From contig NC_080695.1 of assembly GCF_030445035.2 (NCBI RefSeq), forward strand, positions 310,001-374,000: a DNA stretch of 64,000 nucleotides, in the 5' to 3' direction. The position numbers were made by a program, and so were the translations under genes. Position 1 is the first letter of the stretch; each line of letters begins with the position of its first letter. Below are positions 39,936 to 52,100 of the stretch, one piece after another. Origin of the DNA: Dasypus novemcinctus (lineage: Eukaryota > Chordata > Mammalia > Cingulata > Dasypodidae). The notes under the pieces were generated by a model that did no database searches, was not told where the DNA came from, and was given only the letters and a program-made list of their open reading frames with translations.

Positions 39936-40899
39936 TGAAAAAAGTAAATTTAGTTAGGAAAAAGTAAGTAAGAGGCACCAATGAGGAGACAATGTTTGAA
40001 AAACATCTCATAAAAGATAAGTGTAGGAAAGGGTTGAGTTTAATTTTACAAAGGGGAAGCAAGAGCCGTCTCTGCCCTTCGAGGAGGAAGGGCAGTGGGT
40101 TCTAGCAGCTTTGGCATCCGGGAATTTGAAAAGTGGCACCAAAACGGGGTGGAGGGGGGACCGGCACCAATGGTGAGAACTGAGGGCTTGACCAGTAGTG
40201 CAGACAGCACCAAACTTGAAAAGCGCCAGGGGTGAAAGTGGCGTGGAGCCCGCCAGCCCGCCCAGGTGTGGAGAGTGTGGGAGCAGCGACAGGGGTGGGA
40301 ACCCCGGAACTTAGACCTTCGGGCAGGCTGTAGCCCCGCAGGACCCTCTCGTGGGAGCAGGGGGGACACGCATGTTAGGGTTAGGGCCTAAACGTCAGTG
40401 TTTCTTGCTGTTTGGCGCGCAGGCCACTTTATCCGGGTCGCGCCCATTCTTGCAAGATGGTTAATAAAGTTCTCTTCTCCTCCACAATCGGGTGAGCCTT
40501 TGTGCTCCTGCAGCTGCAGCTTTCTTTCTAAGAGAAAGGACCAGGAATCGTGGGAGACGGTGACGGGCCCCCAGGCAGAGCTCAGTGCTCTCGCGGAAAC
40601 AATGGAGAAAGGGCCAGAAGCTGCCCGCCGGCCCTGCTTGGGGGTCAGCAGACCAGGGCAGTGCCCACAGCTCCCTGGAGGGTGAGGGACAGCGACCAGG
40701 AAGACGAAACCACAACCGTGAGCGCCCAAGCCCCCGGGCCCCCCCACCCCCAGACACTAAGCTGGGAAGCCCCTGGACCGCTGCAGCCAGCTGAGAGGGG
40801 GCAGACGCCTTCTTCCCTTCAGCTGTTTTGGGGAAAGGGAGGGGGTCGGGGCTTTTCTCCAGTGACTTCACCGGCAGAGCTGCTCTGAGTCTTGACCTG
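39936..40899. other. Unassigned sequence with possible LTR remnant
   Basis: GC content rises here. 40425-40490 has 'caagatggttaataaagttctcttc', here quoted across two blocks, which resembles the polyadenylation region of a type C retroviral LTR, but no paired LTR or clear TG/CA ends are visible. No gene is recognised. Confidence 0.3.
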
Positions 40900-42052
40900 G
40901 AGACTCAGCCCAGGTCCCGGGAAAGCCCAGGCTGAAGCACCTGGTGCAGGGGCGCTGACGAGCGCCTCCTGCTGGCTGGGCTGGAAACTGCATGGACAAA
41001 AACTGCTCCCCGTATCTGCATCCAGCCCCTGGGAGAAAATCTGCACCCCGCTAGGGATTCCCCAGCCTGATTTTGAAAACTTAAGCTGGGAAATTTTAAA
41101 GACTGAGAATAAGTTGAATCAAATATCAAAGAAAAGCTGGTGGCGGGGGGGGGGGGGGGGGAGAGAAACAAGCAAGAGTGAGAAATTGGCCATCAGAGTA
41201 AATACACCAACATATTCAGAGGCCTAGATATGAGGAAGAAATTACAAGCCATACCAGGAAACAGGAAGAGAGAGCCCAGCCACCTCTTAAGACAATTAAT
41301 CAGTGATAATTGATTTAAGACAATTAGTGATCAGCACACCACTCTCCTAAATCACTTCACAGGATTTAAAGAAAATATGACTAAAGCAATAAAGGATATG
41401 AAGAAGATACTGGTAAAGCATAAAGAACAATTTGGAAACCTGTAAAGAAAAGTAACCGACCTTATGGGAATGAAAGACATGATGGACTAGATTAAAAACA
41501 CACTAGAGGCTCAGAGGAGCAGATCTGAATTGCTTGAAGACAAAATTAGTGATTTAGAAGACACAACATCTGAACTGAAAAAGACAGGAGAACAGAAAGA
41601 GAAGAGAATGGAAAAAATGGAACAGTGTCCCAGGACTTGAATGATGATGCAAAATGCACAAACATTTGCTTCATTGGTGTCCCAGAAGAAGAAGAGAATG
41701 CAAAAGGGGCAGAAAGAATATTTGAGGAAATTATGACTGAAAACTTGCCAACCCTTATGAAGGACATAAAATCAATATCCAAGGAAAATGCCCCCCAAAC
41801 AGAATGAATCCAAATAGACCTATCCAGAGACACCTACTATTCACAATGACCAATATCAGAGATAAAGAGGGATTCTGCAAGCAGCAAGAGAAAAGCAAAG
41901 CATCACATACAAGGGAAACTCGATAAGATTAAGTGCCAACCTTTCATCAGAAACCAGGGAAGACAGAGGAAAGTGTAATGATGTATTTACTGAGACAAAG
42001 TGCTAGCCGAGAATTCTGTATCTGTCAAAGCTGTCCTTCAAAAATGAGGGTG
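40900..42052 (+). mobile_element. L1/HAL1 5' region and ORF1 remnant, plus strand (5' part, split by the ERV)
   Basis: 41340-42052 follows L1 ORF1: 'KCTNICFIGVPEEEENAKGAE' (split here by natural variation), 'RIFEEIMTENLPTL' and the C-terminal domain up to 'FKNEG'-like codons at 42035-42052. Stops and shifts are frequent. The reading continues after the ERV at 56587. A G-run lies at about 41144-41161. The lead-in 40900-41300 resembles an old L1/HAL1 5' UTR. Confidence 0.75.
42047..42052 (+). repeat. ERV target-site duplication, left copy
   Basis: AGGGTG immediately before the 5' LTR. AGAGTG follows the 3' LTR at 56581-56586. A 6-bp duplication with one later change fits the 6-bp staggers of class II (betaretrovirus-like) integrases. 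Confidence 0.7.
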
Positions 42053-42496
42053 TGTGGGAAACAAAGGCATGTTGTATCCATGGAAGCAAGTTACTTCCTT
42101 GACCATCGAGTCATGCTGTCTCCATCGCTATATGTGCAGATCATAAATCTAGCAAGGTGATGTGTATGCTCAGGTGAAATGAGGACTAGGTAGAGTGGGA
42201 CAACCTGGGCAACAAGATTTATGGGTATGTTTTCCCAACGATATAATAGAACATTGAAATTTTGAACTTTGAATTATAATCATAGCATTTGATCCATTGT
42301 GTTACACAGGTTGAGGTAATGGGAATAGTTAGCGAGAATAGTTGCTGGTTCTCACGGTTGCTTGGGGTATACAAAGAAGCCCCTGAGATTAATAAACTTG
42401 TCTGATGAGCTTGAGGCTTCAATGCTCTCAGATCCCCTGATCCCAATCTCTCTTTGTCTTTCATTCCCGATACCCTTCGTGTCCGTGACTCCGACA
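42053..42496 (+). repeat. ERV 5' LTR
   Basis: Starts TGTGGGAAAC and ends CTCCGACA. It has a TAATAAA-type polyadenylation signal near 42388 ('attaataaactt'). Compared with the 3' LTR it has about 160 extra AT-rich bases (42217-42376). Confidence 0.9.
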
Positions 42497-42498
42497 TC

Positions 42499-42516
42499 TG
42501 GCACCCAACATGGGGC
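42499..42516 (+). other. ERV primer-binding site (tRNA-Lys type)
   Basis: TGGCACCCAACATGGGGC, two bases after the 5' LTR. It fits the tRNA-Lys(1,2) binding site with two differences, both of the CpG-decay kind (G to A). Lysine primers are usual for betaretroviruses. Confidence 0.85.
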
Positions 42517-42676
42517 CTGAAGCAGTGACTGCAGCAGAGATTCTTCCATGGCAGTATCGGGAATGCGGAACTGAAAACCTTCCTGAAAGGTTGAGGCGTC
42601 CATCAAAAGGTGACTTGAATTTGACAATACAGTGGTGAGAATCTTAATTAATTTTGTTTTCCACTAGCATCAGGGT

Positions 42677-44070
42677 ATGGGTAATCAACCAGGACGTCTG
42701 GAAGAATATTCACAGGTACTAAAACCTCTTTTAAATACTGTCGGAGTCTCAGTGAAAACTGCTGATTTACTTGAACTTTTTGCTCTAGTGCAAAAACACT
42801 GTTATTGGTTTCAGCCACAAGGAAAAAATCTTTTAAATCTTCAACAGTGGAAACAGGTAATGAGGCGCTACATAGAGCATACCAAAAAGGAGAGACTATC
42901 CCACTGTCGGTGTGGGCTTCAGGACAACAGATTGCAGCAGCCTTAGACCTGCCGCAGTCTGAAGCAGAGGAGGAAGAAATCACCGTCTTTTCCAGGGAGC
43001 CCCATGAAACGGGCCATCAGAGTGAGGACAGGGAAGAAATAGAGGTCAAGGATGATGATGAGGATGAGCTCCCTGATGAGAAAGAAACTAACCCTTTCTG
43101 CCTAAGCAGATGTCTAAATTGAATATTTCTAAAGGCAGCATTTACCCTAATTTGTGTCATGTAGCCCCTACGATCCCACCGGTTACAATGCCTATAGCCC
43201 TGGGAATATTTACTGATGCCATTGACACCAGGCCCTAACTAACAACGTGTTTGTACCTAATCCAGTTCCAACTACTCCCTTAATGCATTGTTTGCTGCAA
43301 GGATCTCGGCAGGGGTATCTTGAAGCAATGCAATTACTAACAGCTTTCCCAGTAAATATTCAACAAGTTTCCCCAGAGGCAAACAACCCTCAAGGAGGAT
43401 ATAATTTTCATCATGAACCCCTGCCACTTAAAATTCTGAAAGAACTTAAACAAGCCTGCGCACAATTTGGAACTAATAGTCCTTACACTTTTGGCTTAGT
43501 GCAGGGGCTGGCTCAAGCTGACCGCCTTATCCCCTGGGATTAGGACATGCTGGCTAGCACTGTTTTAAGCTCGGCTGAGTTTTTGCAATTTAAACCTGGT
43601 GGACAGATGAAGCCAATATGATTGCACGCCGTAACGCAGCACAGACTCCTCCCCTTCTTATTTCTGCTGAACAATTACTGGGTATTGGTGATTGGTCTGG
43701 AATTCAAAGACAGCTCCAATACAATGATCAGGCCATAGCACAAGTGCACAATTCATGTTTGGCAGCTTGGAAACGGATTTGTGCACCTGGAAAACCTACT
43801 CAATCTTTCGCCAAAGTGATCCAGGGAGTTAATGAACCATATGTGGAATTAGTAGCCCGAGTAACTGACATTTTGATGAAAATGATTGAGATACCAGAAG
43901 CAAGAAAGTTAATTTTGTTAATGTTTGCTTTTGATCAGGCTAACAGTGACTATAAAAAGGTGGTCTTGGTCACAGCCTTTAAAAGTAGCTCGAAGGAGAA
44001 GAGAAAGAAAAGAAATTGTTTTGAATGTGGGAAGCCTAGTCACTATCAGAAAGAATGTAGATCTTTCTAG
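42677..44070 (+). pseudogene. ERV gag (matrix-capsid-nucleocapsid), broken
   Basis: Starts at ATG 42677 with Gly at position 2, a likely myristoylation signal, and a matrix-like domain (42677-42900). Frames change near 42880-42900 and 43122-43250. Capsid N-terminal sequence is at 43250-43543, ended by an in-frame stop. Capsid C-terminal sequence follows at 43618-43960 with the major homology region ('QGVNEPYVELVARV', about 43824-43866). One zinc knuckle of the CX2CX4HX4C type lies at 44019-44061. The usual second knuckle is not seen. Several stops and shifts make it non-functional. Confidence 0.85.
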
Positions 44071-44149
44071 CCCTAGAACATTGTCTGTAGAGGCTGAAAA
44101 AGAGTTGGGGTTGATAGAGGATCGAGTCTTTCAAGGGTAATTAACACAA

Positions 44150-45771
44150 ATAGAACCTGACAAAGCTGTTGATTTGATTATTTTCTCAACTCCTCAATCT
44201 CCTATGGCTTTATTTTGGCAAGAAGGTATATTGGAAAGTTTTTTTTTTTTTACCTAATAATAAACAAAAGAGATTGCAAACGTATCTCCAAAAAATTATT
44301 TCCATTCTAGCAAAAGGCTGTGTTAGATTGTTATAATTAAAGGTGTCTGATCCAGACAGGATTATTTGTGATCTTTCTCATGAAGAAATTCAACACTTAT
44401 ATATAACTAATCCTCAATGGCAAATTGCTATTAGTAATTTTCAAGGCATTATTGATAATCACTATCCTACTTCCAAATTGTTAACGTTCTTATGAAGAAC
44501 CACTTGGATTTTACCAAAAATTGTGAAAACCGTTCCTATTGAAAATGCATGTACAGTATTTACTGATGGTAGCAGTAATGGAAAAGCAGCATACGTTACT
44601 TCTCAAAAAGACCAGGTTTGGCAGACTCCTTATTCGCCTGCTCAACGCACAGAGCTTTCAGTCATCATTAAGGTTTTACAAACATTTCAGGAGCCCTTGA
44701 ATATTGTCTCTGATTCTGAATATGTGTGTTTAACTGTGGCTCATATTGAAACAGCTCGTATGTTTATTACTGATGAATTGTCTCAACTTTTTGCCGACCT
44801 TCAAGCCCTCATTCGGCAAAGAAGTCAGCCCATACATATTACTCATATCCGGTCTCCTTCTTCCCTTCCTGGTCCTCTAGCTACCCAAAATGCCCAAGCT
44901 GATCTGTTAGTGGGATGTTTGCAGGATGCAACTAAATATCATGCATTGACTCATATTAATACTAAGGGACTTAGACATAAATTTCCTCAATTGAAAAAAC
45001 ACCAATCTCAAGAGAGTATTCGCACCTGTCCCACCTGTGGACCCTTGGCCACAGTGCCTTTTCAGGCTGGAACTAATCCCAGAGGCCTGGCTCCTAATCA
45101 ACTGCGGCAGATGGATGTTACTCACATACCATCATTTGGTAAATTACGATATGTTCATGTCTGTGTTGACACTTACTCTCATTTTTTGTGGGCTACTGCA
45201 CAAAGTGGTGAACATTTTCATCATGTTCGTTCCCATTTGTGGTCTGCTTTTGCTGTGATGGGATGCCCCTTGAAAATTAAAACTGATAATGGCCCTTCCT
45301 ACACCAGTAAGCCTTTTGCTTCCTTTTGTTCTACATATGCTATTGAGCATGTTACTAGTATTCCTTACAATCCTACAGGTCAAGCCATAGTTGAACACAG
45401 TTTCCCTAAAAACTATACTTTTAAAACAAAAAGGGGGAGATGATGGTATTATAACACCAAAAGATGAATTGGGAAAAGCTTTATTTACTTTAAATTTTCT
45501 TAATGTTTATAATTCACTGACACCTGCAGAATGTCACTTTGGAAAATGTCAAACATCTATAATGGACACTGGAAATGAAGATCAACCAATATTCTGGAAA
45601 GATATTTTAAGCAAGGAATGGAAAAAAGGCAGGATTAAAGTATGGGGGCGAGGCTATGCTCTTGTCATTTCAGAAAATGGAGAGCAAATTTGGCTACCTG
45701 TGAAGAGGATTAAACCCCGGAATGAAGAGATGGGTTCTCCTACAATTTCTGATGATGGTGATCGTAAGTAA
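44150..45771 (+). pseudogene. ERV pol remnant (reverse-transcriptase scrap, RNase H, integrase)
   Basis: 44150-44520 is a short, stop-ridden scrap of reverse transcriptase. No protease active site and no YXDD polymerase motif remain. RNase H (from about 44547) keeps its acidic residues in 'FTDGS', 'QRTEL', 'SDSEY' and 'NAQAD'. Integrase follows in the same frame, with His/Cys zinc-binding residues ('HALTH', 'CPTC') and the acidic triad (Asp in 'QMDVTH', Asp in 'KTDNG', Glu in 'AIVEH' near 45390). The frame ends at 45443. The C-terminal domain continues in another frame at 45391-45771 ('WKKGRIKVWGRGYA'). RNase H and integrase share one open stretch of about 300 codons, but without polymerase the element cannot copy itself. 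Confidence 0.85.
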
Positions 45772-47030
45772 TGAGGAAGCCACTGGTAATTACACCTATT
45801 GGCCCCATTACTCAGAGTGTTAACCTGGAAAGATCCACCCTTCCTATTTATCTGAGTAAGACCCATATATTCCCTGGACCAACTGATGATAGGTTACCAA
45901 TTAAGTCCCATGAGGAAGGATGAAGAATCTATAATCTCATATTACCATTTGATTCTCGACCCCATGCATTGGTAAAAATCCTCCATGTATGTATGTTAAA
46001 AATTGGACTATGATTATCTTCAAAAATAATAATACTAAGTCTTTAGTGATGTTATTTCCTTTTTAAAATTACATGGTGACTAAAAAACCTACCTATAACT
46101 GTCCACAAAGAGATATTGGGGATAAAGAAGGATGGCAAGAATGCCATATAGGAAGAGGATCTGTCATTTTTCATGATTCCTATGGAATAGTGTGGGAAAG
46201 TGCCCCTATGGGGAGTCCCACCGAATAGAAGGGCAGATTTATTTGGTATTGTCCAAATAGTAAAGGACAGCAAATTAGTAATATGCAATATCCCTTTCAT
46301 AAATCCCTTGAATTGGATGAAAAAATAATTTTTACCAAAAATAATAGTGTTTGGAAATATAAAGGAAGATGGATCCCTTCTCCATGGTGTAATATTACAT
46401 CTATGCATAGGCAAAAGAATTTGTGGAAAGTTTTTCTGGGAATAGCACCTACTATAGAATGGATTGGGAATAATAGTGAGAATGGTCAATATATGCATTT
46501 AGATCAAACTCATCATTTTCAATCGTAAGAGATCCTTATGTGTTTGTGGTTGGAAAACTAACTATAACCAAGAATACTCTATTTTATAGAAGTGGGGTAT
46601 TGTATACCTGTTTGAGAATATTTTACAGAAAGGAGATTTCATTACAATGGCTTGAAGGTGGCGGGGAGTGTGGATTCCAGTGCAATTGAACCGAATTTGG
46701 CAATCATCACCTGAGAGTCAACTGCTGTTCCATATGGCTTGAGAAATCCTGAAGTGCTCAAAGAAATTTGTGGGACTGCTAATAGCTGGCATACTAGGAC
46801 TGATTGATGTTATTGCAGCTGCTACAACAGCTACCGTGGCCTTGCATGAAACTGTGCAGACTCAGCAATATGTGCATGATTGGCATAAGAATGCTAGTGA
46901 CTTATGGCATAGTCAAGAGCACATAGATGAAGAATTAAACAGTAGAGTTAATGATCTAGAATCAGCAGTTTTACATCTTGGAGATCAAGTATACAACTTA
47001 AATTTACTTAGAGGATTAAAATGTGATTGG
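45772..47030 (+). pseudogene. ERV env, surface part and start of transmembrane part (before the L1)
   Basis: 45780-46700 reads as a surface subunit in pieces with stops near 45920, 46228 and 46526. From about 46770 the frame shows a hydrophobic fusion-peptide-like stretch, then helical heptad sequence, up to the 'LKCDW' stretch where the L1 was inserted. The sequence resumes at 55795. The style is that of betaretroviral envelopes of the HERV-K/MMTV group. It is not functional. Confidence 0.8.
47017..47030 (+). repeat. L1 target-site duplication, left copy
   Basis: TAAAATGTGATTGG, identical to 55781-55794. Both copies lie in the ERV env frame, and the second restores the reading across the insertion. 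Confidence 0.95.
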
Positions 47031-48105
47031 CCTCCGTGGCGGGCAGTGGCGGGCGGAGCCGGGCCTGTGGAGGGGTTTCTGTTCTTTGTTTTTTTTTTGT
47101 TTTTTGTTTTTTTTTGGAGCATCTGCAGTACTGGGGAGTTCGTGGGCCCTGGGCGGCCTATTGGGGGTTTGTGGGAAGGGAGGTGCTTGCAGACCCATTT
47201 GGGCAGACAGACGGGGGGTTTTAGGGCAAAGCAGGGGGAAGTTGTTATTTTAGATAGTGTTGCAATTGTGACACGTGTATACCTGTATCTCTCTTCCCCC
47301 TATCCGTTCCCCACCATTTGCCCATCCTCTTTTTCTTTCTTCCTTTCTTCTTGTCTTTCTTTTTTTCTTTATTATAATTAGTTTTTTTGTTTTTCGGTTT
47401 TCTCTTTCCCTCTTGTCCCACATCTTCCACTTATTTTATTTTAATTCAAGTATACAATAGGTGCTACAGGGAACACCTCACATTTGCTGGGGTTTTCCCA
47501 TCCTCCACTGTCTCATTTCTGTGTGAACTGATTTAGGCTACCTACACTATCCCCCTTCCCCTGCATCTTGATATCCACTATCATCTACTGTCTCTCCTAT
47601 ATTCCACCCCCCACCTCCCGTTCTTTGATCCACAAAGTGTCTAACTCTTAATTTCTAATACCTTTGTTCTGTTTTCTGTCTGTTATCCACTCTTGAAACT
47701 ATTACCTTTCTTTTCTTTTTCCCTCTCTCATGAAAACAATAGCTTTGTAGTTCATACCATATTCCTCCCATATTCAGTCATCTACTTCATAAAAGGTACT
47801 CTACCTACAGCTACAACTCTATACAATCTACACGAATCTAACCTCCATCCTCCCAGATCTCATATTCTTGCTTTGTTAACATACATCACCAATACTACTT
47901 TACACTTTTCCCTTGCTTACACAATTGCCTTTCCCCAACACTAATACTTTCCTCTAAAGTGAGCTTAACCAACAACAAGTAACTAGAATAAGAAGAAAAA
48001 AGTGACAAAGAGAAGATATAACACCTATGCAAAAATAACAACTAATTAACCTCCAAGAGCAGACAAAGAAGCTAAGGAACTGATTAAATTCGTCAAAATA
48101 AAGAG
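47031..48105 (+). promoter_or_regulatory. 5' UTR of the young L1
   Basis: Begins with a GC-rich stretch (47031-47080), then T-rich runs (47085-47117) and an otherwise unremarkable AT-rich region. It shares no repeat unit with the tandem-repeat 5' UTR at 34820-37111. In active L1s this region contains the sense promoter. Confidence 0.7.
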
Positions 48106-49075
48106 ATGACCAGAAAGCAACAAAAATCTACAAACCAAACCAATAATCAGGAAAACATGGCTGAATCCAATCAACAAACCAATAATCACGAAGGGGAGCA
48201 AAACTTGGCACAAGCAATGAAAGATCGCAGAACATTTATCACCGACAAATTTGATGCAGTAATGAAAGAGGTTAACAACATGAAGACATCACTTGGAGGG
48301 GAAATTGCAGACATACGCAAAAATATAACAGATATGATGGGAATGAACACCACAGTTCAAGAAATCAAAAATACACTTGCAGCAAATATCAGCAGACTAG
48401 AAGAGACAGAGCAGAGAATTAGTGATGTGGAAGACAGTACATCAGAAATCAAACAGATAGTAGAAGGGGTTAATAAGAAGATAGAAAAAAATCCAATTAG
48501 GATTTAGGGACCTGAATGACAATGCAAAACGCTCAAACATACGTATTATAGGCATTCCAGAAGGTGAAGAGAAGGGAAAGGGGTCTGAAGGAGTGTTGCA
48601 GGAAATAATGGCTGAAAACTTCCCAAATCTACTGAAAGAGACAGATGTACATATCCAAGAAGCACAGCGCACTCCACAAGTCATAAACCCCAACAGGCCC
48701 ACCCCAAGACATATACTTGTCAAATTATCCAATGCTCAAGACAAAGAGAAAATCCTAAAAGCAGCAAGAGAAAAGAAAACCATCACATACAAGGGAAGCT
48801 CAATTAGATTAAGTGCTGATTTCTCTTCTGAAACCATGGAGGCAAGAAGACAGTGGTATGATATAGTCAAGGTACTAAAGGAAAAAAATTTCCAACCAAG
48901 AATACTCTATCCAGCTAAACTAGCATTCAAACATGATGGAGAGTTCAAAATATTCGCAGACAAACAGAAACTGAAAGAGTATACCAACAAGAAACCTCTC
49001 CTTCAAGAAATTCTAAAGGGAGTTCTGCAGGAAGAAAGGAAAAAACAGGAAAGGCAAAGTTGGAGGAGAGTATAA
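48106..49075 (+). pseudogene. L1 ORF1p, one frameshift
   Basis: N-terminal coiled coil at 48190-48470 (heptads such as 'ISRLEETEQRISDVE'), then a frame change at about 48500, then the RNA-recognition domain ('IRIIGIPEGEE', about 48540) and the C-terminal domain ('RRQWYDIVKVL', 'KLAFKHDGEFKIF') to the stop at 49075. Otherwise complete at about 320 codons. An intact version would bind L1 RNA as a trimer. A single indel separates the halves, so loss of function is recent. Confidence 0.9.
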
Positions 49076-49147
49076 GACCAACAACAACAACAAAAAAGAC
49101 AAAAAAATATACAAACAAAATATGACAAACACAAATCCAATCAAAAT

Positions 49148-52100
49148 ATGGCTAACACAAATAATTCCTTGATAGTAATAACACTGAATGTCAACGGATT
49201 AAACTCACCTATCAAAAGATTCAGACTGGGACATTGGATAAGGAAATATGACCCATCCATATGCTGTCTACAAGAGACACATCTTAGACCCAGAGATGCA
49301 TGGAGATTGAAAGTGAATGGCTGGAAAACAATCATACAAGCTAACAATAACCAAAAAAAGGCAGGAGTAGCTATATTAATATCAGACAAATAGACTTTAA
49401 ATGTGAAACAATTGTGAGAGACAGAGAAGGATACTACATTTTAGTCAAAGGGAAAATCTGTCAAGAAGATCGAACAATCATAAATATCTATGCCCCTAAC
49501 AAGGGTGCCTCTAAATACGTCAGGCAAATGCTGGAAAAATTAAGTGAAAGAATAGATACATCTACAATTATAGTGGGGGATTTTAATACACCACTATCAA
49601 CTCTGGACAGAACATCTCAAAAGAGAATCACCAAAGAAACAAAACATCTGAATAGTATATTAGAGGAGCTCGATCTAATAGACATATATAGATCGCTACA
49701 CCCAAACACAGCAGGATATACATTTTTCTCAAGCGCACATGGATCATTCTCCAAGATAGATCATATGCTAGGCCACAAAGAAAGGCTGAACGAATTCAGA
49801 AAGATTGAAATCATACCAAACATTATCTCTGACCACAGTGGAGTCAAGCTGGAAATTTGCAAGGGACAGAAGCCCAGATTTCACACCACGATTTGGAAAT
49901 TAAACAGCACACTCTTAGAAAAACAGTGGGTCAAAGAGGAAATCTCAAAAGAAATCAATGACTATCTTGAAACAAATGATAATGATAACACAACATACCA
50001 AAATTTATGGGATGCAGCAAAAGCAATACTGAGAGGGAAGTTTATAGCCATAAATTCATATATCAAAAAAGAAGAAAGAGCAAAAATTGAAGAACTAACT
50101 GCACATTTGAAGGAAATAGAAAAACAACAACAAAGTAACCCAACAGGAAGAAGAAGGAAGGAAATAACAAAGTAAGAGCAGAACTAAATGAAATAGAAAA
50201 TAAGAAAGCACTTGAACAGATAAACAAGACCAAGAGCTGGTTTTTTGAGAAGATTAACAAAATTGACAAACCTTTAGCAACACTAAGAAAGAAAAAAAGA
50301 GAGAAGATGCAAATACACAAAATAAGAAATGAGAAAGGCGATATCACCACTGACCCCACAGAAATAAAGACTATCATAAGAGGATATTTTGAAAAACTAT
50401 ATTCCAACAAAAATGACAATCTAGAGGAAATGGACAAATTCCTAGAAACACATAAGCAGCCCATATTGACAAAAGAAGAAATTGATGATCTTAACAAACA
50501 AATCACAAGCAGAGAGATAGAATCAGTTATTAAAAATCTCCCAACTAAGAAGAGCCCAGGGCCAGATGGCTTCACAGGTGAATTCTACAAAACATTCCGG
50601 AAAGAACTGACACCAATCCTGCTGAAACTATTCCAAAACATCGAAACAGAAAGAACATTACCCAACTCCTTCTATGATGCCAACATTACCCTAGTACCAA
50701 AGCCAAACAAAGACATCACAAGAAAGGAAAATTACAGACCAATTTCTCTAATGAACCTAGACGCAAAAATACTTAACAAAATACTTGCTAATCGTATTCA
50801 ACAACACATTAAACGTATTATACACCAGGACCAAGTGGGATTCATCCCAGGTATGCAAGGATGGTTCAACATAAGAAAATCAATCAACGTAATACACCAT
50901 ATAAACAGATTGAAGGAAAAAATCACATGATTATATCTATTGATGCAGAAAAAGCATTTGACAAAATACAGCACCCTTTCTTGATAAAAACACTACAAAA
51001 GATTGGAATACAAGGGAATTTTTTGAACATGATAAAGAGTATATATGAAAAACCTAAAGCCAATATTGTTTACAATGGAGAAATCCTAGACTCCTTCCCT
51101 CTAAACTCAGGAACAAGACAAGGATGCCCACTGTCTCCGCTCCTATTTAACATTGTCTTAGAAGTACTTGCTCGAGCACTGAGGCAAGAACCAGAAATAA
51201 AAGGCATTCAAATTGGAAAGGAAGAAGTCAAAATTTCATTATTTGCAGATGACATGATCCTATACATAGAAAACCCTGAGAGATCTACAACGAAGATTCT
51301 AGAACTCATAAATGAGTTTAGTAAAGTCGCAGGTTATAAGATCAATGAGCAAAAATCAGTAGCATTTCTGTACAACAATAATGAGCAAGATCAGGAGGAA
51401 ATCAAGAAACAAATACCATTCACAATAGTAAATAAAAAAATCAAATACTTAGGAATAAATTTAACTAAAGAGGTAAAGAACTTATACACCAAGAACTATA
51501 CAAGATTGTTCAAGGAAATCAAAGAAGACCTAAATAAATGGAAGACTATTCCTTGTTCATGGATAGGAAGACTGAACATTATTAAGATGTCTATCCTACC
51601 AAAACTGATCTACACATTCAATGCAATCCCAATAAAAATCAACGCAGCCTTCTTTAAGGAACTAGAAAAACTAACTATGAAATTTATTTGGAAAGGAAAG
51701 AGACCCTGAATAGCCAAAGACATACTGAAAAAGAAAAACGAAATTGGAGGAATCACACTACCTGACTTCAAAACATACTATAAAGCTACGGTGGTGAAAA
51801 CAGCATGGTATTGGCATAAGGAGAGACACATAGACCAATGGAATCGAATTGAAAGCTCTGATATAGAACCTCACATATACAACCACATAATATTCGATAA
51901 AGCCACCAAACCCTCTCAACTGGGAGAGAGTGGCCTATTCAACAAATGGTGCCTGGAGAACTGGATAGCCATATGTAGAAGAATGAAAGAGGATTACCAT
52001 CTCACACCTTATACAAAGATCAACTCAAGATGGATCAAAGACCTAAATATAAGAGCCAAGACCATAAAAACCTTAGAAAGCAGTGTAGGGAAACATCTAC

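Noticed and set aside
40374-40386. TTAGGG-like units resembling telomere repeats
   Set aside because: Only two units, well within chance, with no array.
40425-40490. Solo LTR of a type C retrovirus
   Set aside because: It has only a polyadenylation-region likeness, with no clear ends or duplications. Kept as a low-confidence note within the unassigned region.
45415-45440. Second polypurine-tract-like run inside the ERV
   Set aside because: It looks like the tract before the 3' LTR but lies in the integrase frame and encodes Lys/Gly. No LTR follows.
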